A stretch of 64,000 bases of DNA from Halomonas jincaotanensis (lineage in GTDB: Bacteria > Pseudomonadota > Gammaproteobacteria > Pseudomonadales > Halomonadaceae), in assembly GCF_018448785.1 (NCBI RefSeq), contig NZ_JAHCLU010000018.1, forward strand, positions 41,316 through 105,315. Direction: 5' to 3'. The notes under the pieces were generated by a model. It worked only from the letters and a program-made list of their open reading frames with translations, was not told where the DNA came from and ran no database searches. The position numbers and the translations under genes are program-made. This document shows, in pieces, positions 8,928-18,011 of the stretch (positions are counted from its first letter, which is position 1; each line of letters begins with the position of its first letter).

Positions 8928-9072
8928 CGCCACCCGCAAGCGCGGATCGGAACGCCAGTCGAATCGCTGCCGCCAGGCTTAAGCCGCGGCCGCCTTTGCG
9001 GTAAGATACGTCGCCCCGTCATCGCCAAGTCTGGCGACCCGGCGCCACGTAATCCGCATCCTCCGAGGCATC

Positions 9073-12018
9073 ATGAGCGACTTTTCACCCGGCCAACGCT
9101 GGATCAGTGACGGCGAAACCGAACTCGGCCTGGGCACCATCCTCAACGTCGACCCCCGCAGCGTCACCGTGTTGTTCGGCGCCAGTCAGGAAACGCGCAC
9201 CTACAGCAACCGTCAAGCGCCGCTCACCCGGGTTATCTTCAGCATCGGCGACCGCCTGGAAGCCGCCGATGGCTGGCATCTGACCGTCGATGACAGCAAG
9301 GAGGTCGCGGGGCTGATCGTCTATCTCGGCGAGGATGACCAGGGCGAGCGACGCGAGCTGCCCGAAGCGCGGCTCGCCGACAGCATGCAGTTCGACCAGG
9401 CGCGTGACCGGCTGCTCAGCGGCCAGGTCGATCGCAACGACTGGTTCGACCTGCGCTTTCGCACCTTGCACCATTACCATCGCGTCGAACAGAATCCGGC
9501 CCTCGGGCTCAGCGGACCCCGCATCGACCTGATCCCCCACCAGCTCTACATCGCCGATGAAGTGGCGCGCCGCCACGCCCCACGAGTGCTGCTGGCCGAC
9601 GAGGTCGGCCTGGGCAAGACCATCGAGGCCGGGCTGATCCTGCACCGGTTGCTGCTCACCGGGCGCGCCGAGCGGGCGCTGATCCTGGTGCCGGCGAGCC
9701 TCACTCATCAATGGCTGGTCGAACTGCTGCGCCGCTTTGCCCTCGACGTCACCCTGCTCGACGAGCAGCAGAGCCTGGCGCACGGCGAGACCAACCCCTT
9801 CGAGTCCGGCCAGCTGGTGCTGGCAAGCCAGGACTGGCTGTTCGCCAACCCCGAGCGCCAGGCCCAGGTCGAGGCCTGCGAGTGGGATCTGTTGATCGTC
9901 GACGAGGCCCACCATCTCGACTGGCACCCCGAGCAGAGCGGCCCCGGCTATCGTTGCGTGGAACGCCTCGCCGGTCGCGTTCCCGGCATGCTGCTGTTGA
10001 CCGCCACGCCGGAACAGATGGGGTTGACGAGCCACTTCGCCCGCCTGCGCCTGCTCGACCCGGACCGCTATCACAGCCTCGAGCGCTTCCGCGAGGAAGA
10101 GCAGCATTACGTCGCGGTGGCCGAAGCGATCGACGCGCTCGAGCGCCTGCCGCAGGCCGCCGCCGAGCGCACGCCGGTCGCCGCGGTGATCGATGAGCCC
10201 GACAGCCTGGCACTGCTCGACACCCTCGCCGACCCTCACGCCAGCCCGGAACAGCACGTCGCCGCCCGCGACCAGCTACGCGATCAATTGCTCGACCGCC
10301 ACGGCACCGGCCGGGTGATGTTTCGCAACAGCCGCCGTCATGTGGGCGGTTTTCCCGAGCGACGCCTGCATGTCAGCCGCCTCGAGCTGCCCGATTCCTA
10401 TCGTCGTGTGCTGCGACGCCTCGAACGCGACGAGGATTACCTCGACGAGCTCTTGATCGAGACCGGCCTCGACCACCCGGAGGTGCTCGTCTACCCCGAC
10501 GTCACGTACCGCGCCCTCCCCCATGACCCCTTGAATACCGAGCCATGGTGGCAGTTCGACCCGCGCGTCGCCTGGCTGCTCGAGCGCCTGGCCGATACCG
10601 GTGAGGACGGATTCGCCGATGGCAAGGCGCTGCTGATCGCCCATGATCGAGAGACCGCCCTGGGGCTCGCGGAAGGGCTGAGAGTGCTCGGCGGCCTGCA
10701 TGCGCCGGTGTTCCACGAGGGCCTGTCGCTGGTGGAACGCGACCGCGCCGCGGCCGCCTTCGCCGATGAAGACGAAGGTTGCCAGGTGCTGGTGTGTTCG
10801 GAAATCGGCTCGGAAGGCCGCAACTTCCAGTTCTGTCGCCACCTGGTGATGTTCGACCTGCCGCTGCACCCCGACCAGCTCGAGCAGCGCATCGGCCGCC
10901 TGGATCGCATCGGCCAGCGCCACGCCATCGAGATCCATGTCCCGGTCTTTGCCGACAGCCCCGGTGAGCGGCTGCTGCACTGGTACCGGCAGGGCATGGA
11001 CGCCTTCAGCGCGCCGCACGGGATCGGCAGCGAGATCTTCACCGCCTTCGGCGATGCGCTGGCCGAGAGCCTGCTCGACGAGACGAGCCTCGCGGACGTC
11101 ATCGCGGAAACCCGGGGGCTGTTCGAGGCGCGCCAGACCGAGCGCAACGCCGGTCGCAACCGCCTGCTCGAACTCAACGCCTGTCGCTTTGATCGCGCCG
11201 AGGCGGTGATCGACGCGATTCGCGAGCTCGACGAGGACCGTGCCCTGCCTCGCTATCTCGACCAGGCCCTGGATATCTTCGGTGTCGACAGCCAGGAGCT
11301 GGGCAGAGGCATTCTGCATCTGCAGCCGGGTTCGCACATGCTCGACGGCCTGCCGGGTCTGGTCCAAGGCGAGGAGGGCTTCTCGGCGACCTACTCACGC
11401 TCCCGCGCGCTGGCCCGCGACGACGTCCAGCGGCTTTCCTGGGAACATCCGCTGGTGCGCGAGATAATGGGCCGGATTCTCGACGGACCCATGGGCAACA
11501 CTGCCCTGGCCCTGCTCAAGCACCCCGCGATTCCCGGTGGTCGGCTGATGGTGGAGCTGATCTTCAGCACCCACTGTCCCGCCCCCCGGCATCTGCACCT
11601 CAACCGTTTCATGCCGCCCACCGCCGTGCGCGTGCTCCTCGATGAGTCCGGCGCCAACCTGAGTGGCAAGGTCTCGTTCACCGGCCTGTCGAAGGCCTTG
11701 AAGAAGGTCAGGAAAGCCACCGCTCGCGACCTGATCCGCAGCCGTCACGACCAGCTGCGCGACCTGCTCGATCAGGGTGAGGCGGAAGCGGAACGCGAAC
11801 TGCCGAGCATCATCGAGGCCGCGCACGGCCGCATGCGCGGTGAACTGGACACCGAACTGAGTCGTTTGGAGGCGCTGGCTCGCCACAATCCGGCCGTGCG
11901 CGATGATGAGCTAGAGGCCCTGCGCGAGGAGCGCACCGCGCTGGACACCGCCATCGACAGCACCCGGTTGCGGCTCGATGCCGTCCGGGTGATCGTGACG
12001 GTGGGCGAGGACGACTAG
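9073..12018 (+). CDS. rapA: RNA polymerase-associated protein RapA (HepA)
   Basis: A 981-residue SWI2/SNF2-type ATPase that binds RNA polymerase and recycles stalled or post-termination complexes. N-terminal Tudor-like domains (1-~110, starting SDFSPGQRWISD) are followed by the helicase core: Walker A GLGKT with Lys182, the DEAH box Asp277-His280 (VDEAHHLDW), motif III TATP, and the second RecA lobe ending QRIGRLDRIGQ. The C-terminal ~300 residues are the RapA-specific region. The length is close to the ~968 residues of the Escherichia coli protein. GAGG precedes the ATG. The stop codon lies in a small palindrome shared with the convergent epimerase gene. Confidence 0.95.
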   Translation: MSDFSPGQRWISDGETELGLGTILNVDPRSVTVLFGASQETRTYSNRQAPLTRVIFSIGDRLEAADGWHLTVDDSKEVAGLIVYLGEDDQGERRELPEARLADSMQFDQARDRLLSGQVDRNDWFDLRFRTLHHYHRVEQNPALGLSGPRIDLIPHQLYIADEVARRHAPRVLLADEVGLGKTIEAGLILHRLLLTGRAERALILVPASLTHQWLVELLRRFALDVTLLDEQQSLAHGETNPFESGQLVLASQDWLFANPERQAQVEACEWDLLIVDEAHHLDWHPEQSGPGYRCVERLAGRVPGMLLLTATPEQMGLTSHFARLRLLDPDRYHSLERFREEEQHYVAVAEAIDALERLPQAAAERTPVAAVIDEPDSLALLDTLADPHASPEQHVAARDQLRDQLLDRHGTGRVMFRNSRRHVGGFPERRLHVSRLELPDSYRRVLRRLERDEDYLDELLIETGLDHPEVLVYPDVTYRALPHDPLNTEPWWQFDPRVAWLLERLADTGEDGFADGKALLIAHDRETALGLAEGLRVLGGLHAPVFHEGLSLVERDRAAAAFADEDEGCQVLVCSEIGSEGRNFQFCRHLVMFDLPLHPDQLEQRIGRLDRIGQRHAIEIHVPVFADSPGERLLHWYRQGMDAFSAPHGIGSEIFTAFGDALAESLLDETSLADVIAETRGLFEARQTERNAGRNRLLELNACRFDRAEAVIDAIRELDEDRALPRYLDQALDIFGVDSQELGRGILHLQPGSHMLDGLPGLVQGEEGFSATYSRSRALARDDVQRLSWEHPLVREIMGRILDGPMGNTALALLKHPAIPGGRLMVELIFSTHCPAPRHLHLNRFMPPTAVRVLLDESGANLSGKVSFTGLSKALKKVRKATARDLIRSRHDQLRDLLDQGEAEAERELPSIIEAAHGRMRGELDTELSRLEALARHNPAVRDDELEALREERTALDTAIDSTRLRLDAVRVIVTVGEDD

Positions 12019-12030
12019 CCGAGGCGGCTA
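12016..12030. other. Small palindrome containing both convergent stop codons
   Basis: TAGCCG-AGG-CGGCTA forms a 6-base stem. Its left arm begins with the TAG stop of rapA, and its right arm, read on the other strand, begins with the TAG stop of the epimerase gene. Only 9 bases separate the two genes. It may act as a minimal bidirectional transcript end, but there is no T tract. Confidence 0.3.
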
Positions 12031-12933
12031 ACCGAGAATATCTGCGAGCGCCTTGTCGAGGGTCGGGAAGCGGAACTCGAAGCCGGCGTCGAGCAGCCGC
12101 TTCGGGCGCATGTCGGCGCCGGTCAGCAACAGGCGCGACATCTCGCCGAAGGCCGTCTCGAGCACGATCGCCGGCACCGGAATGCGGGCCGGGCGGCCGA
12201 GCTGCTTGGCCAACGTGCGGGTGAACTCGGCGTTGGTCACCGGATGCGGCGCGCTGCCGTTGAAGGCGCCATCAAGTGCCTCGTTGTCGATCAGAAAGAG
12301 GATCGCCCGCACCAGATCCTCGCGGTGCACCCAAGGCATGAACTGCTTGCCGTCACCGAAACGACCGCCGAGCCCCAGCTTGAAGGGCGGCAACATCTTC
12401 TGCAGGCTACCGCCGCCGGCATCGAGCACCAGCCCAAGGCGCAGGATCGCCACCCGCGTGCCGAAGTCTGCCGCTTCGTTGGCAGCCTCTTCCCAGCGCT
12501 TGCAGAGGCGATGGGCGAACTCGTCATGCGGCACAGAGTCCTCGGTGACTATTCGATCGCCTTGGTCGCCGTAAAAGCCCATGGCCGAGGCCGACACCAT
12601 CACCCGCGGCGCATGCCCGCCGCTCGAGTTCAGCTGCTCGCAGAGCATCACCAGGTCGCGGGTGATGTTGACGCGCGAGTCGATCAGCCGCTCTTTCTGA
12701 TCATCGCTCCAGCGGTGCGCCGCGATGGGCTCACCGGCCAGGTTGACGATCGCCTGGGGCGGCGTATCGACGAAATCCAGGACCGAGCGGCGGATGTCGG
12801 CCCCGTCGGGAAGCCGATCGCGCACCTGCTCGGGCTCCCGTGACACCACCAGCAGGCGATGCCCCGCTTCCTTGAGCCGTCGACACAGACGCTGCCCGAC
12901 GAACCCGCTTCCTCCGGTGACCAACACGCGCAT
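12028..12933 (-). CDS. yfcH: TIGR01777-family NAD(P)-dependent epimerase (YfcH-like)
   Basis: A 301-residue extended short-chain dehydrogenase. It opens with MRVLVTGGSGFVGQRL, the TGGxGFxG dinucleotide-binding loop, and continues with NLAGEPIA, the subgroup signature (normally NLAG-hexapeptide), followed by a region ending in a typical DUF1731 C-terminal part (LLTGADMRPKRLLDAGFEFRFPTL, cut short here). I chose the ATG at 12933 because GAGGGAG stands just before it and the glycine loop then starts at residue 7; a longer frame begins 21 bases upstream. The substrate is unknown in this family. It is divergent from the renalase-like gene. Confidence 0.9.
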   Translation of the reverse strand: MRVLVTGGSGFVGQRLCRRLKEAGHRLLVVSREPEQVRDRLPDGADIRRSVLDFVDTPPQAIVNLAGEPIAAHRWSDDQKERLIDSRVNITRDLVMLCEQLNSSGGHAPRVMVSASAMGFYGDQGDRIVTEDSVPHDEFAHRLCKRWEEAANEAADFGTRVAILRLGLVLDAGGGSLQKMLPPFKLGLGGRFGDGKQFMPWVHREDLVRAILFLIDNEALDGAFNGSAPHPVTNAEFTRTLAKQLGRPARIPVPAIVLETAFGEMSRLLLTGADMRPKRLLDAGFEFRFPTLDKALADILG

Positions 12934-13022
12934 GGTGAATCTCCCTCGCCTCAATGCGTTATACAGCCGTTGTACGCTTCTGCTAGTCTAGCGGAAAAGC
13001 CCACCGACTGCGCGAGCCTCGA

Positions 13023-14081
13023 ATGCCTCCCACTTCCGCTACCACCGCAATCATCGGCGCCGGCATCGCCGGGCTCGCCTGCGCCAGAACCCTGCACGAC
13101 GCCGGCTGCCCGGTCGTGCTATTCGACAAGGGTCGCGGGCCAGGGGGACGGATGTCCAGTCGTCATCTGCCGGGCGCGGTCGTGGATCTCGGCGCCCAGT
13201 TCTTCAGCGTGCGCGATACCACCTTCCGCCAGCAAGTGAATGAGTGGCAGGAATCTGGCTGTGTAGCGCCCTGGCCGCAGACCCTTTGGCAGGCAGATGA
13301 GGCGGGCTGGCAACCGCACCGCGATACCCTCGAACGCTTTATCGGCACCCCACGCATGAGCAGCGTCGCACGTCACCTGGCCCGGGGCCTTGACCTCGCG
13401 TCCAGCACTCGTATCGAGCGGCTCGACCGCGACGCCGAGCGCTGGTGGCTCAGCGATGCCCGGGGCGAGCGCCACGGCCCTTTCGACCGGGTGGTGATCT
13501 CGACGCCGTCGCCTCAAGCCCGGGCGCTCACCGCGCCCCACGACACCGCGCTTGCCGAGGCCTGCGAGGCCGTCATCCAGCGACCCTGCTGGGCCGCATG
13601 GGCACGATTCGAGACGCCGCTACCGACCCTGCCCGGCGTTGCTGAGGACTGGCAGGCCGTGCGATTGCCCCCGGGCCCGCTGCGTTTCGTCAGCCGCAAC
13701 GACCACAAGCCGGGGCGCGGCTCACAAGGCGAGAGCCTGAGCTTGCTGGCGCACCTGGCGTGGAGCGAGGCGAACCTGGAGGCCGAGCCCGACGATATCG
13801 CCTCCCAGTTGCTCGCGGCGTTCCGCGACGCCTTGCCAAGCGGAACCCACCTGCCGAAGCCGAGCTCGCTTGGCGCCCACCGCTGGCGATACGCTCAGCC
13901 CGATGTCTTCGCCCGGGGTGAGGCCGTCAATCGCGATTATCGGCTGTCCCGCGACGGCCTCGCGCTATGCGGTGACGGCTGGCGCGGCCCTCGGGTCGAG
14001 GACGCCTGGCTCTCGGGACGTCATCTCGGCGAGGCCCTGCGCGATGCTGCCACACCGTCGTCAGATAGCGCTTCACGGTAA
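13023..14081 (+). CDS. Renalase-like NAD(P)/FAD-dependent oxidoreductase
   Basis: A 352-residue flavoprotein with the Rossmann motif IIGAGIAGLACA at the N-terminus, the KGRGPGGRMSSR segment typical of bacterial renalase-like proteins, and a C-terminal FAD-contacting GDGWRGPRVEDAWLSG. Bacterial renalases oxidise aberrant dihydronicotinamide isomers back to NAD(P)+; whether this protein does so is inference. The ribosome binding site is weak (GAGCC). It heads the light/oxidative-stress type cluster, 166 bases before the MerR regulator, and is divergent from the YfcH-like gene. Confidence 0.8.
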   Translation: MPPTSATTAIIGAGIAGLACARTLHDAGCPVVLFDKGRGPGGRMSSRHLPGAVVDLGAQFFSVRDTTFRQQVNEWQESGCVAPWPQTLWQADEAGWQPHRDTLERFIGTPRMSSVARHLARGLDLASSTRIERLDRDAERWWLSDARGERHGPFDRVVISTPSPQARALTAPHDTALAEACEAVIQRPCWAAWARFETPLPTLPGVAEDWQAVRLPPGPLRFVSRNDHKPGRGSQGESLSLLAHLAWSEANLEAEPDDIASQLLAAFRDALPSGTHLPKPSSLGAHRWRYAQPDVFARGEAVNRDYRLSRDGLALCGDGWRGPRVEDAWLSGRHLGEALRDAATPSSDSASR

Positions 14082-14155
14082 GGAAGCTTCCATGACTGAC
14101 GCCCACAACGCCTGTCGTCGACGCTATCCTTGAACGCAACAGTCGCCCTGGATGT

Positions 14156-14179
14156 TGTACATCACCCCCAAGTTGTACA
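14156..14179. promoter_or_regulatory. LitR/CarH-type operator, TGTACA-N12-TGTACA
   Basis: Two perfect TGTACA hexamers at 14156-14161 and 14174-14179 are separated by exactly 12 bases. From memory, class II LitR regulators of Pseudomonas putida bind T(G/A)TACA-N12-TGTA(C/T)A; this site fits without a mismatch. It lies 69 bases before the start of the MerR regulator gene and downstream of the renalase-like gene, which suggests autoregulation and control of the photolyase unit. No second perfect copy was found in the window. Confidence 0.7.
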
Positions 14180-14247
14180 AAATCACTCCCAGAACTCCAG
14201 CCACCTCTATCCGGCGGGATACACGACCACACGAGGTACAGCCGCCC

Positions 14248-15162
14248 ATGAGTGACAAGGCGACCCATCCGGCCGATACGCCGCTTTATCCGATTCGCGA
14301 GGTGTCGCGGCTGACCGGTGTGAATTCGGTCACGCTGCGGGCCTGGGAGCGGCGCTATGGCCTGATTCGCCCGCAACGCACCCCCAAGGGCCATCGCCTG
14401 TATTGCCGTGAGGACATCGAACGCGTCGAGCGAATACTGCAATGGTTGACCCGAGGCGTGCCGGTCAGCCAAGTGCGCGAGCTGCTCGAACAACCCGAGA
14501 CGGTAGATGCCCCGGCGCCCACCGCGGGCGACTGGCCGACCCAGCGGCGACAACTGATCGCCGCCGTCGAGGCGCTGGATCTCACGTGCCTGGAAACGCT
14601 CTTCAACCAGTCGTTGGCACTGTATCCGGTGGCGACCTGTCTGGCCGAGCTTTGGCAACCGGTGCTCAGTGAGCTCGAAGAAGGCTGGGACGATCAGCTC
14701 GGCGCGCTGTTGCAACGCCGTACGCTGGAATCCTTCCTGCGCACCCGCATCGGCACCCGGCTCTACCATGCCGACCTTCTACATCGCGGGCCATTGGTGC
14801 TGATCGAGCCGCTGCCGGATGATCCGGGCAATCTCTGGGTGCTGATGGTGGCACTCGCCGCCAGCGATCAAGGCTACCGCGTTCAGTTCTTCGACGCCCC
14901 GCTGCCCTTCAACGAGCTGCCCCTGGCCGTGGAGCGTTTCAAGGCCGCGGCACTGCTGCTCGCCAGCGGTCAGGCGGAACGCTCGGACCTGATCCGCCGC
15001 CAGCTGCCGCGGCTGGCCGAACAACTGGCGGTGCCTCTCGCCCTGTGCGGCCCGGTCGCGCGCATTCGCGCCAATGATCTGGATCCCACCCGGGTCGAGG
15101 TGCTGGGTGACGACCTGACCCAGGCCATCATCCGCCTGGGCTCGCTGCTCAAGGACGCCTGA
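14248..15162 (+). CDS. LitR/CarH-like MerR-family regulator without cobalamin ligands
   Basis: A 304-residue regulator. Residues 14-80 are a MerR winged helix with the signature LRAWERRYGL. The remainder has the layout of the two CarH light-sensing domains (a four-helix bundle, then a Rossmann-like B12 fold), but the DxHxxG ligand motif reads DDPGNL at 191-196, with no His, and the helix corresponding to the CarH upper-ligand His reads GWDDQLGALLQRR. It probably cannot bind adenosylcobalamin, as in class II LitR proteins that depend on a partner photosensor. I chose the ATG at 14248 since the upstream in-frame ATG (14152) falls inside the operator region. The photolyase gene follows after 29 bases. 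Confidence 0.85.
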   Translation: MSDKATHPADTPLYPIREVSRLTGVNSVTLRAWERRYGLIRPQRTPKGHRLYCREDIERVERILQWLTRGVPVSQVRELLEQPETVDAPAPTAGDWPTQRRQLIAAVEALDLTCLETLFNQSLALYPVATCLAELWQPVLSELEEGWDDQLGALLQRRTLESFLRTRIGTRLYHADLLHRGPLVLIEPLPDDPGNLWVLMVALAASDQGYRVQFFDAPLPFNELPLAVERFKAAALLLASGQAERSDLIRRQLPRLAEQLAVPLALCGPVARIRANDLDPTRVEVLGDDLTQAIIRLGSLLKDA

Positions 15163-15191
15163 ACCGACCCGCCACTTGCCGGAGCGACCCC

Positions 15192-16622
15192 ATGTCCTCT
15201 CCCGTCCTGATGTGGTTTCGCAGCGACCTGCGGATTCACGACAATACGGCGCTGGCTGCGGCCGCCCGCCAAGGCCCTGTGGTCGCGGTATATCTGCGTT
15301 GCCTGCCACACTGGCAGCGCCATGGGCACGGCGCCAACAAGCTCGACTTTCGGGCGCGCGGCGTCGCCGCCCTGCATGAGGCACTCGAAGGACTCGGCAT
15401 CCCCTTGCTGCATCGCGAACTCGACGACTTTGCCGAGGCGCCGCAGGCGCTGCTGGCCATCGCCCGGGAAACCGGGGCCAGGGCCCTACACTTCAATCAT
15501 GAGTATCCGCTGGACGAGCAGCGCCGCGACCAAGCTGTGGCCGCCGCTTTCGATGCAACCGACCTGACCGCTACCGGCCACCACGATGCAGTGGCCTTCG
15601 CCCCCGGCGAACTGCGCACCGGCAAGGGGGATTACTATGGCGTCTTCACCCCTTTTGCGAAGTCCTGGCATCGCCAGCTGACCGCAGAGCGCCTGGCGCT
15701 GCGCGAGACACCCGCACCGCAGGCTCCTCTCTCGATCAATGCCGATCCGCTACCACCCCCGCCGGAACTCTCTGACAAGACGGCCGATACGCCTGTCCCG
15801 GCGCGATTCTGGCCCGCGGGCGAGGCGGCAGCCGCCGACCGCCTGGAACGCTTCCTGCGCTTTCGCGGCCGCTACTACCAGCGCCAGCGGGATTTCCCGG
15901 CGATCCGCGGCACCAGTGAGCTCTCCCCCTATCTAGCGCTCGGCATGATCTCTCACCGGCAATGCCTGCAGGCGGCGCTGACCGAAAACGACGGCGCCCT
16001 CGCCGAGGGCGATGCCGGGCTGGTCGCCTGGGTCAACGAGCTGGTGTGGCGAGAGTTTTATCAGCATGTCGCGCATGGCTTCCCGCAGGTGTGTCGTCAC
16101 CGGGCCTTCCAGGCGCACACCGAGCAGCTTCCGTGGCGTGACGATGAGGCCGGGTTTGCGGCCTGGTGTGCGGGTCAGACCGGTTACCCCATCGTCGACG
16201 CCGCCATGCGCCAGCTGGTGGCCACCGGCTGGATGCATAACCGCCTGCGCATGATCACCGCCATGTTTCTTTCCAAGCATCTGCTGATCGATTGGCGCCT
16301 CGGCGAAGCCTTCTTCCTGCGCCACCTGGTCGATGGCGAATTCGCCGCCAACAATGGCGGCTGGCAATGGGCCGCGTCCACCGGTACCGACGCCGCGCCC
16401 TACTTTCGTATCTTCAATCCCACCACCCAGTCGCAGCGCTTCGACCCCAACGGCACTTTTCTCGCCGAGTGGCTACCCGAGCTCGCCGAGCTGCCGGCCA
16501 AGGCACGCCACGACCCGCCTCGCGACCTGCTGGCGGACGTCGATTATCCACCCCCCATCGTCGACCACAAGGCGGCTCGGGCCCGCGCCCTGGATGCCTT
16601 CAAGGGTTTGACGTCGGACTGA
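15192..16622 (+). CDS. phrB: Deoxyribodipyrimidine photolyase (class I CPD)
   Basis: A 476-residue flavoprotein that uses blue light to split cyclobutane pyrimidine dimers in DNA. The N-terminal antenna domain starts VLMWFRSDLRIHDN. The C-terminal FAD domain carries RYYQRQRDFP, LVWREFYQH, GYPIVDAAMRQL, TGWMHNRLRM and the photolyase block NGGWQWAASTGTDAAPYFR, in family order. The length matches the ~470 residues of the Escherichia coli enzyme. GGAG precedes the start. It follows the MerR regulator closely and is probably co-transcribed from the promoter controlled by the TGTACA site. Confidence 0.95.
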   Translation: MSSPVLMWFRSDLRIHDNTALAAAARQGPVVAVYLRCLPHWQRHGHGANKLDFRARGVAALHEALEGLGIPLLHRELDDFAEAPQALLAIARETGARALHFNHEYPLDEQRRDQAVAAAFDATDLTATGHHDAVAFAPGELRTGKGDYYGVFTPFAKSWHRQLTAERLALRETPAPQAPLSINADPLPPPPELSDKTADTPVPARFWPAGEAAAADRLERFLRFRGRYYQRQRDFPAIRGTSELSPYLALGMISHRQCLQAALTENDGALAEGDAGLVAWVNELVWREFYQHVAHGFPQVCRHRAFQAHTEQLPWRDDEAGFAAWCAGQTGYPIVDAAMRQLVATGWMHNRLRMITAMFLSKHLLIDWRLGEAFFLRHLVDGEFAANNGGWQWAASTGTDAAPYFRIFNPTTQSQRFDPNGTFLAEWLPELAELPAKARHDPPRDLLADVDYPPPIVDHKAARARALDAFKGLTSD

Positions 16623-16662
16623 CGACGAGCTGACACCCTCTCATTCTTCGGAGAGCACTCTC

Positions 16663-17097
16663 ATGATCCAGGACTCGGACCTGCAAGTGTTTTGCGCCTT
16701 TTTCAATAAGCTCGACAAAACCTGTACAAAAAATCTGGACAAGGTATACTCTGCAGACGTTACCTTCGACGACCCAATTCATCACTTCGAAGGCATAACG
16801 GCGCTGGAAGCCTATTACCAGTCCCTGTACAACAACGTGACATCATGCCATTTCATCTTTCACCAGTCGCAACGTCAGGGCGACGACGCCTTCGTTACCT
16901 GGACCATGAAACTGGTCCACCCGCGACTCGATAGTGGAAAGCCAATCGAGGTGGAAGGCTGCTCGCACCTGCGCTTCGCTGCCGACGGCCGCGTCGCCCA
17001 GCAACGCGATTACTTCGACGTCGGCGCCATGATCTACGAACGCTTGCCACTACTGGGCCGGATGGTGAAGGGCATCAAACAGCGACTGGGCCGGTGA
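16663..17097 (+). CDS. NTF2/SnoaL-like protein of the photolyase cluster
   Basis: A 144-residue single-domain protein of the nuclear transport factor 2-like (SnoaL) fold: an N-terminal helix, YSADVTFDDPIHHFEG, LEAYYQSLYNNV and a C-terminal RDYFDVGAMIYERLPLLG. Such folds bind small hydrophobic ligands or act as isomerases or cyclases. Members with this pattern recur beside photolyase and SDR genes in marine gammaproteobacteria (from memory). The start has a good GGAGAG site. It lies 40 bases after phrB and 110 bases before the SDR operon. Its first third is richer in A+T than its neighbours. Confidence 0.75.
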   Translation: MIQDSDLQVFCAFFNKLDKTCTKNLDKVYSADVTFDDPIHHFEGITALEAYYQSLYNNVTSCHFIFHQSQRQGDDAFVTWTMKLVHPRLDSGKPIEVEGCSHLRFAADGRVAQQRDYFDVGAMIYERLPLLGRMVKGIKQRLGR

Positions 17098-17207
17098 ATC
17101 CGGATGGCATCGAATTGCGTACATCTTAATGCACCAACGAACGCCGTACGCCAACGCCAAGTCATCTTGACGGACGCCTCCGAAGAGCCTTGCAGAGAGA
17201 GCATTGA

Positions 17208-18011
17208 ATGACCGCATCGAGCAATACGCAGCGCATCTGGCTAACTGGCGCCACGTCCGGCATCGGTCGTGCCCTGGCGATGCGACTGCTGGATCAGGGC
17301 CACCGGGTGGCCCTCAGTGCCCGCAGTGCAGACGCCCTGGCCGAACTGGCAGGCGAGCGTGACAACGCCCTGCGGGTGCCGCTGGATGTCGCCGACCGCG
17401 AGGCGGTGCGCCGTGCCGGTGAACAGATCGACACGCACTTCGGCGGCCTGGATCTCGTCATCCTCAATGCCGGGACCTGTGAGTATCTGGATGCCCGCGA
17501 CTTTGACGTCGATATGATAGAGCGAGTCTTCGCCCCCAACTTCCACGGTGCGATTAACTGTCTCGAGGCCGCCCTGCCCTTGCTGCGCCGCGCCCGTGCG
17601 GCAGGGCATCGACCGCTGATCGCCGCCACTTCCAGCGCCTCGGCCTACCTGCCCCTGCCGCGTGCCGAAGCCTATGGCGCCTCCAAGGCGGCATTGAGTT
17701 ATTTTCTCGAATCGCTGCGGCTCGACCTTTACGCCGAGGGCATCGACGTCAGCGTTATCCACCCCGGCTTCGTCAAGACACCCCTGACCGACCGCAACGA
17801 CTTTCCCATGCCCATGCGCGTCGGGGTCGACGAGGCCGCCGAGGCCATCCTGAGTGGCCTGGCCAAGCGCAAGCTGGACATCCACTTTCCGCGTCGCTTC
17901 ACGTTGCTGGTCAAACTGCTGGGCATCCTGCCGCCGGGGCTGCGCTTCCGTGTCGGGCGCCGCATGGCACGCAGCCAGTCCGCCGACGATTCGCCGGAGT
18001 CACGCTCATGA
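17208..18011 (+). CDS. Short-chain dehydrogenase/reductase, first gene of the lipid-modification operon
   Basis: A 267-residue classical SDR. The NAD(P)-binding motif TGATSGIG spans 13-20, NAG lies near residue 90, and the catalytic pair is Tyr156 and Lys160 (YGASK), preceded by the expected Ser in SSASAYLP. The substrate is unknown; in comparable photolyase/Cfa clusters this gene is thought to act on a lipid-derived carbonyl, which is inference. Its TGA overlaps the ATG of the next gene by 4 bases, so translation is coupled. A 110-base gap upstream separates it from the NTF2-like gene and may hold a promoter I could not define. Confidence 0.88.
   Translation: MTASSNTQRIWLTGATSGIGRALAMRLLDQGHRVALSARSADALAELAGERDNALRVPLDVADREAVRRAGEQIDTHFGGLDLVILNAGTCEYLDARDFDVDMIERVFAPNFHGAINCLEAALPLLRRARAAGHRPLIAATSSASAYLPLPRAEAYGASKAALSYFLESLRLDLYAEGIDVSVIHPGFVKTPLTDRNDFPMPMRVGVDEAAEAILSGLAKRKLDIHFPRRFTLLVKLLGILPPGLRFRVGRRMARSQSADDSPESRS

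Noticed and set aside
16723..16728. TGTACA inside the NTF2-like gene
   Set aside because: The second hexamer at 12 bases is missing (AAGGTA) and the site is 60 bases into the coding region.
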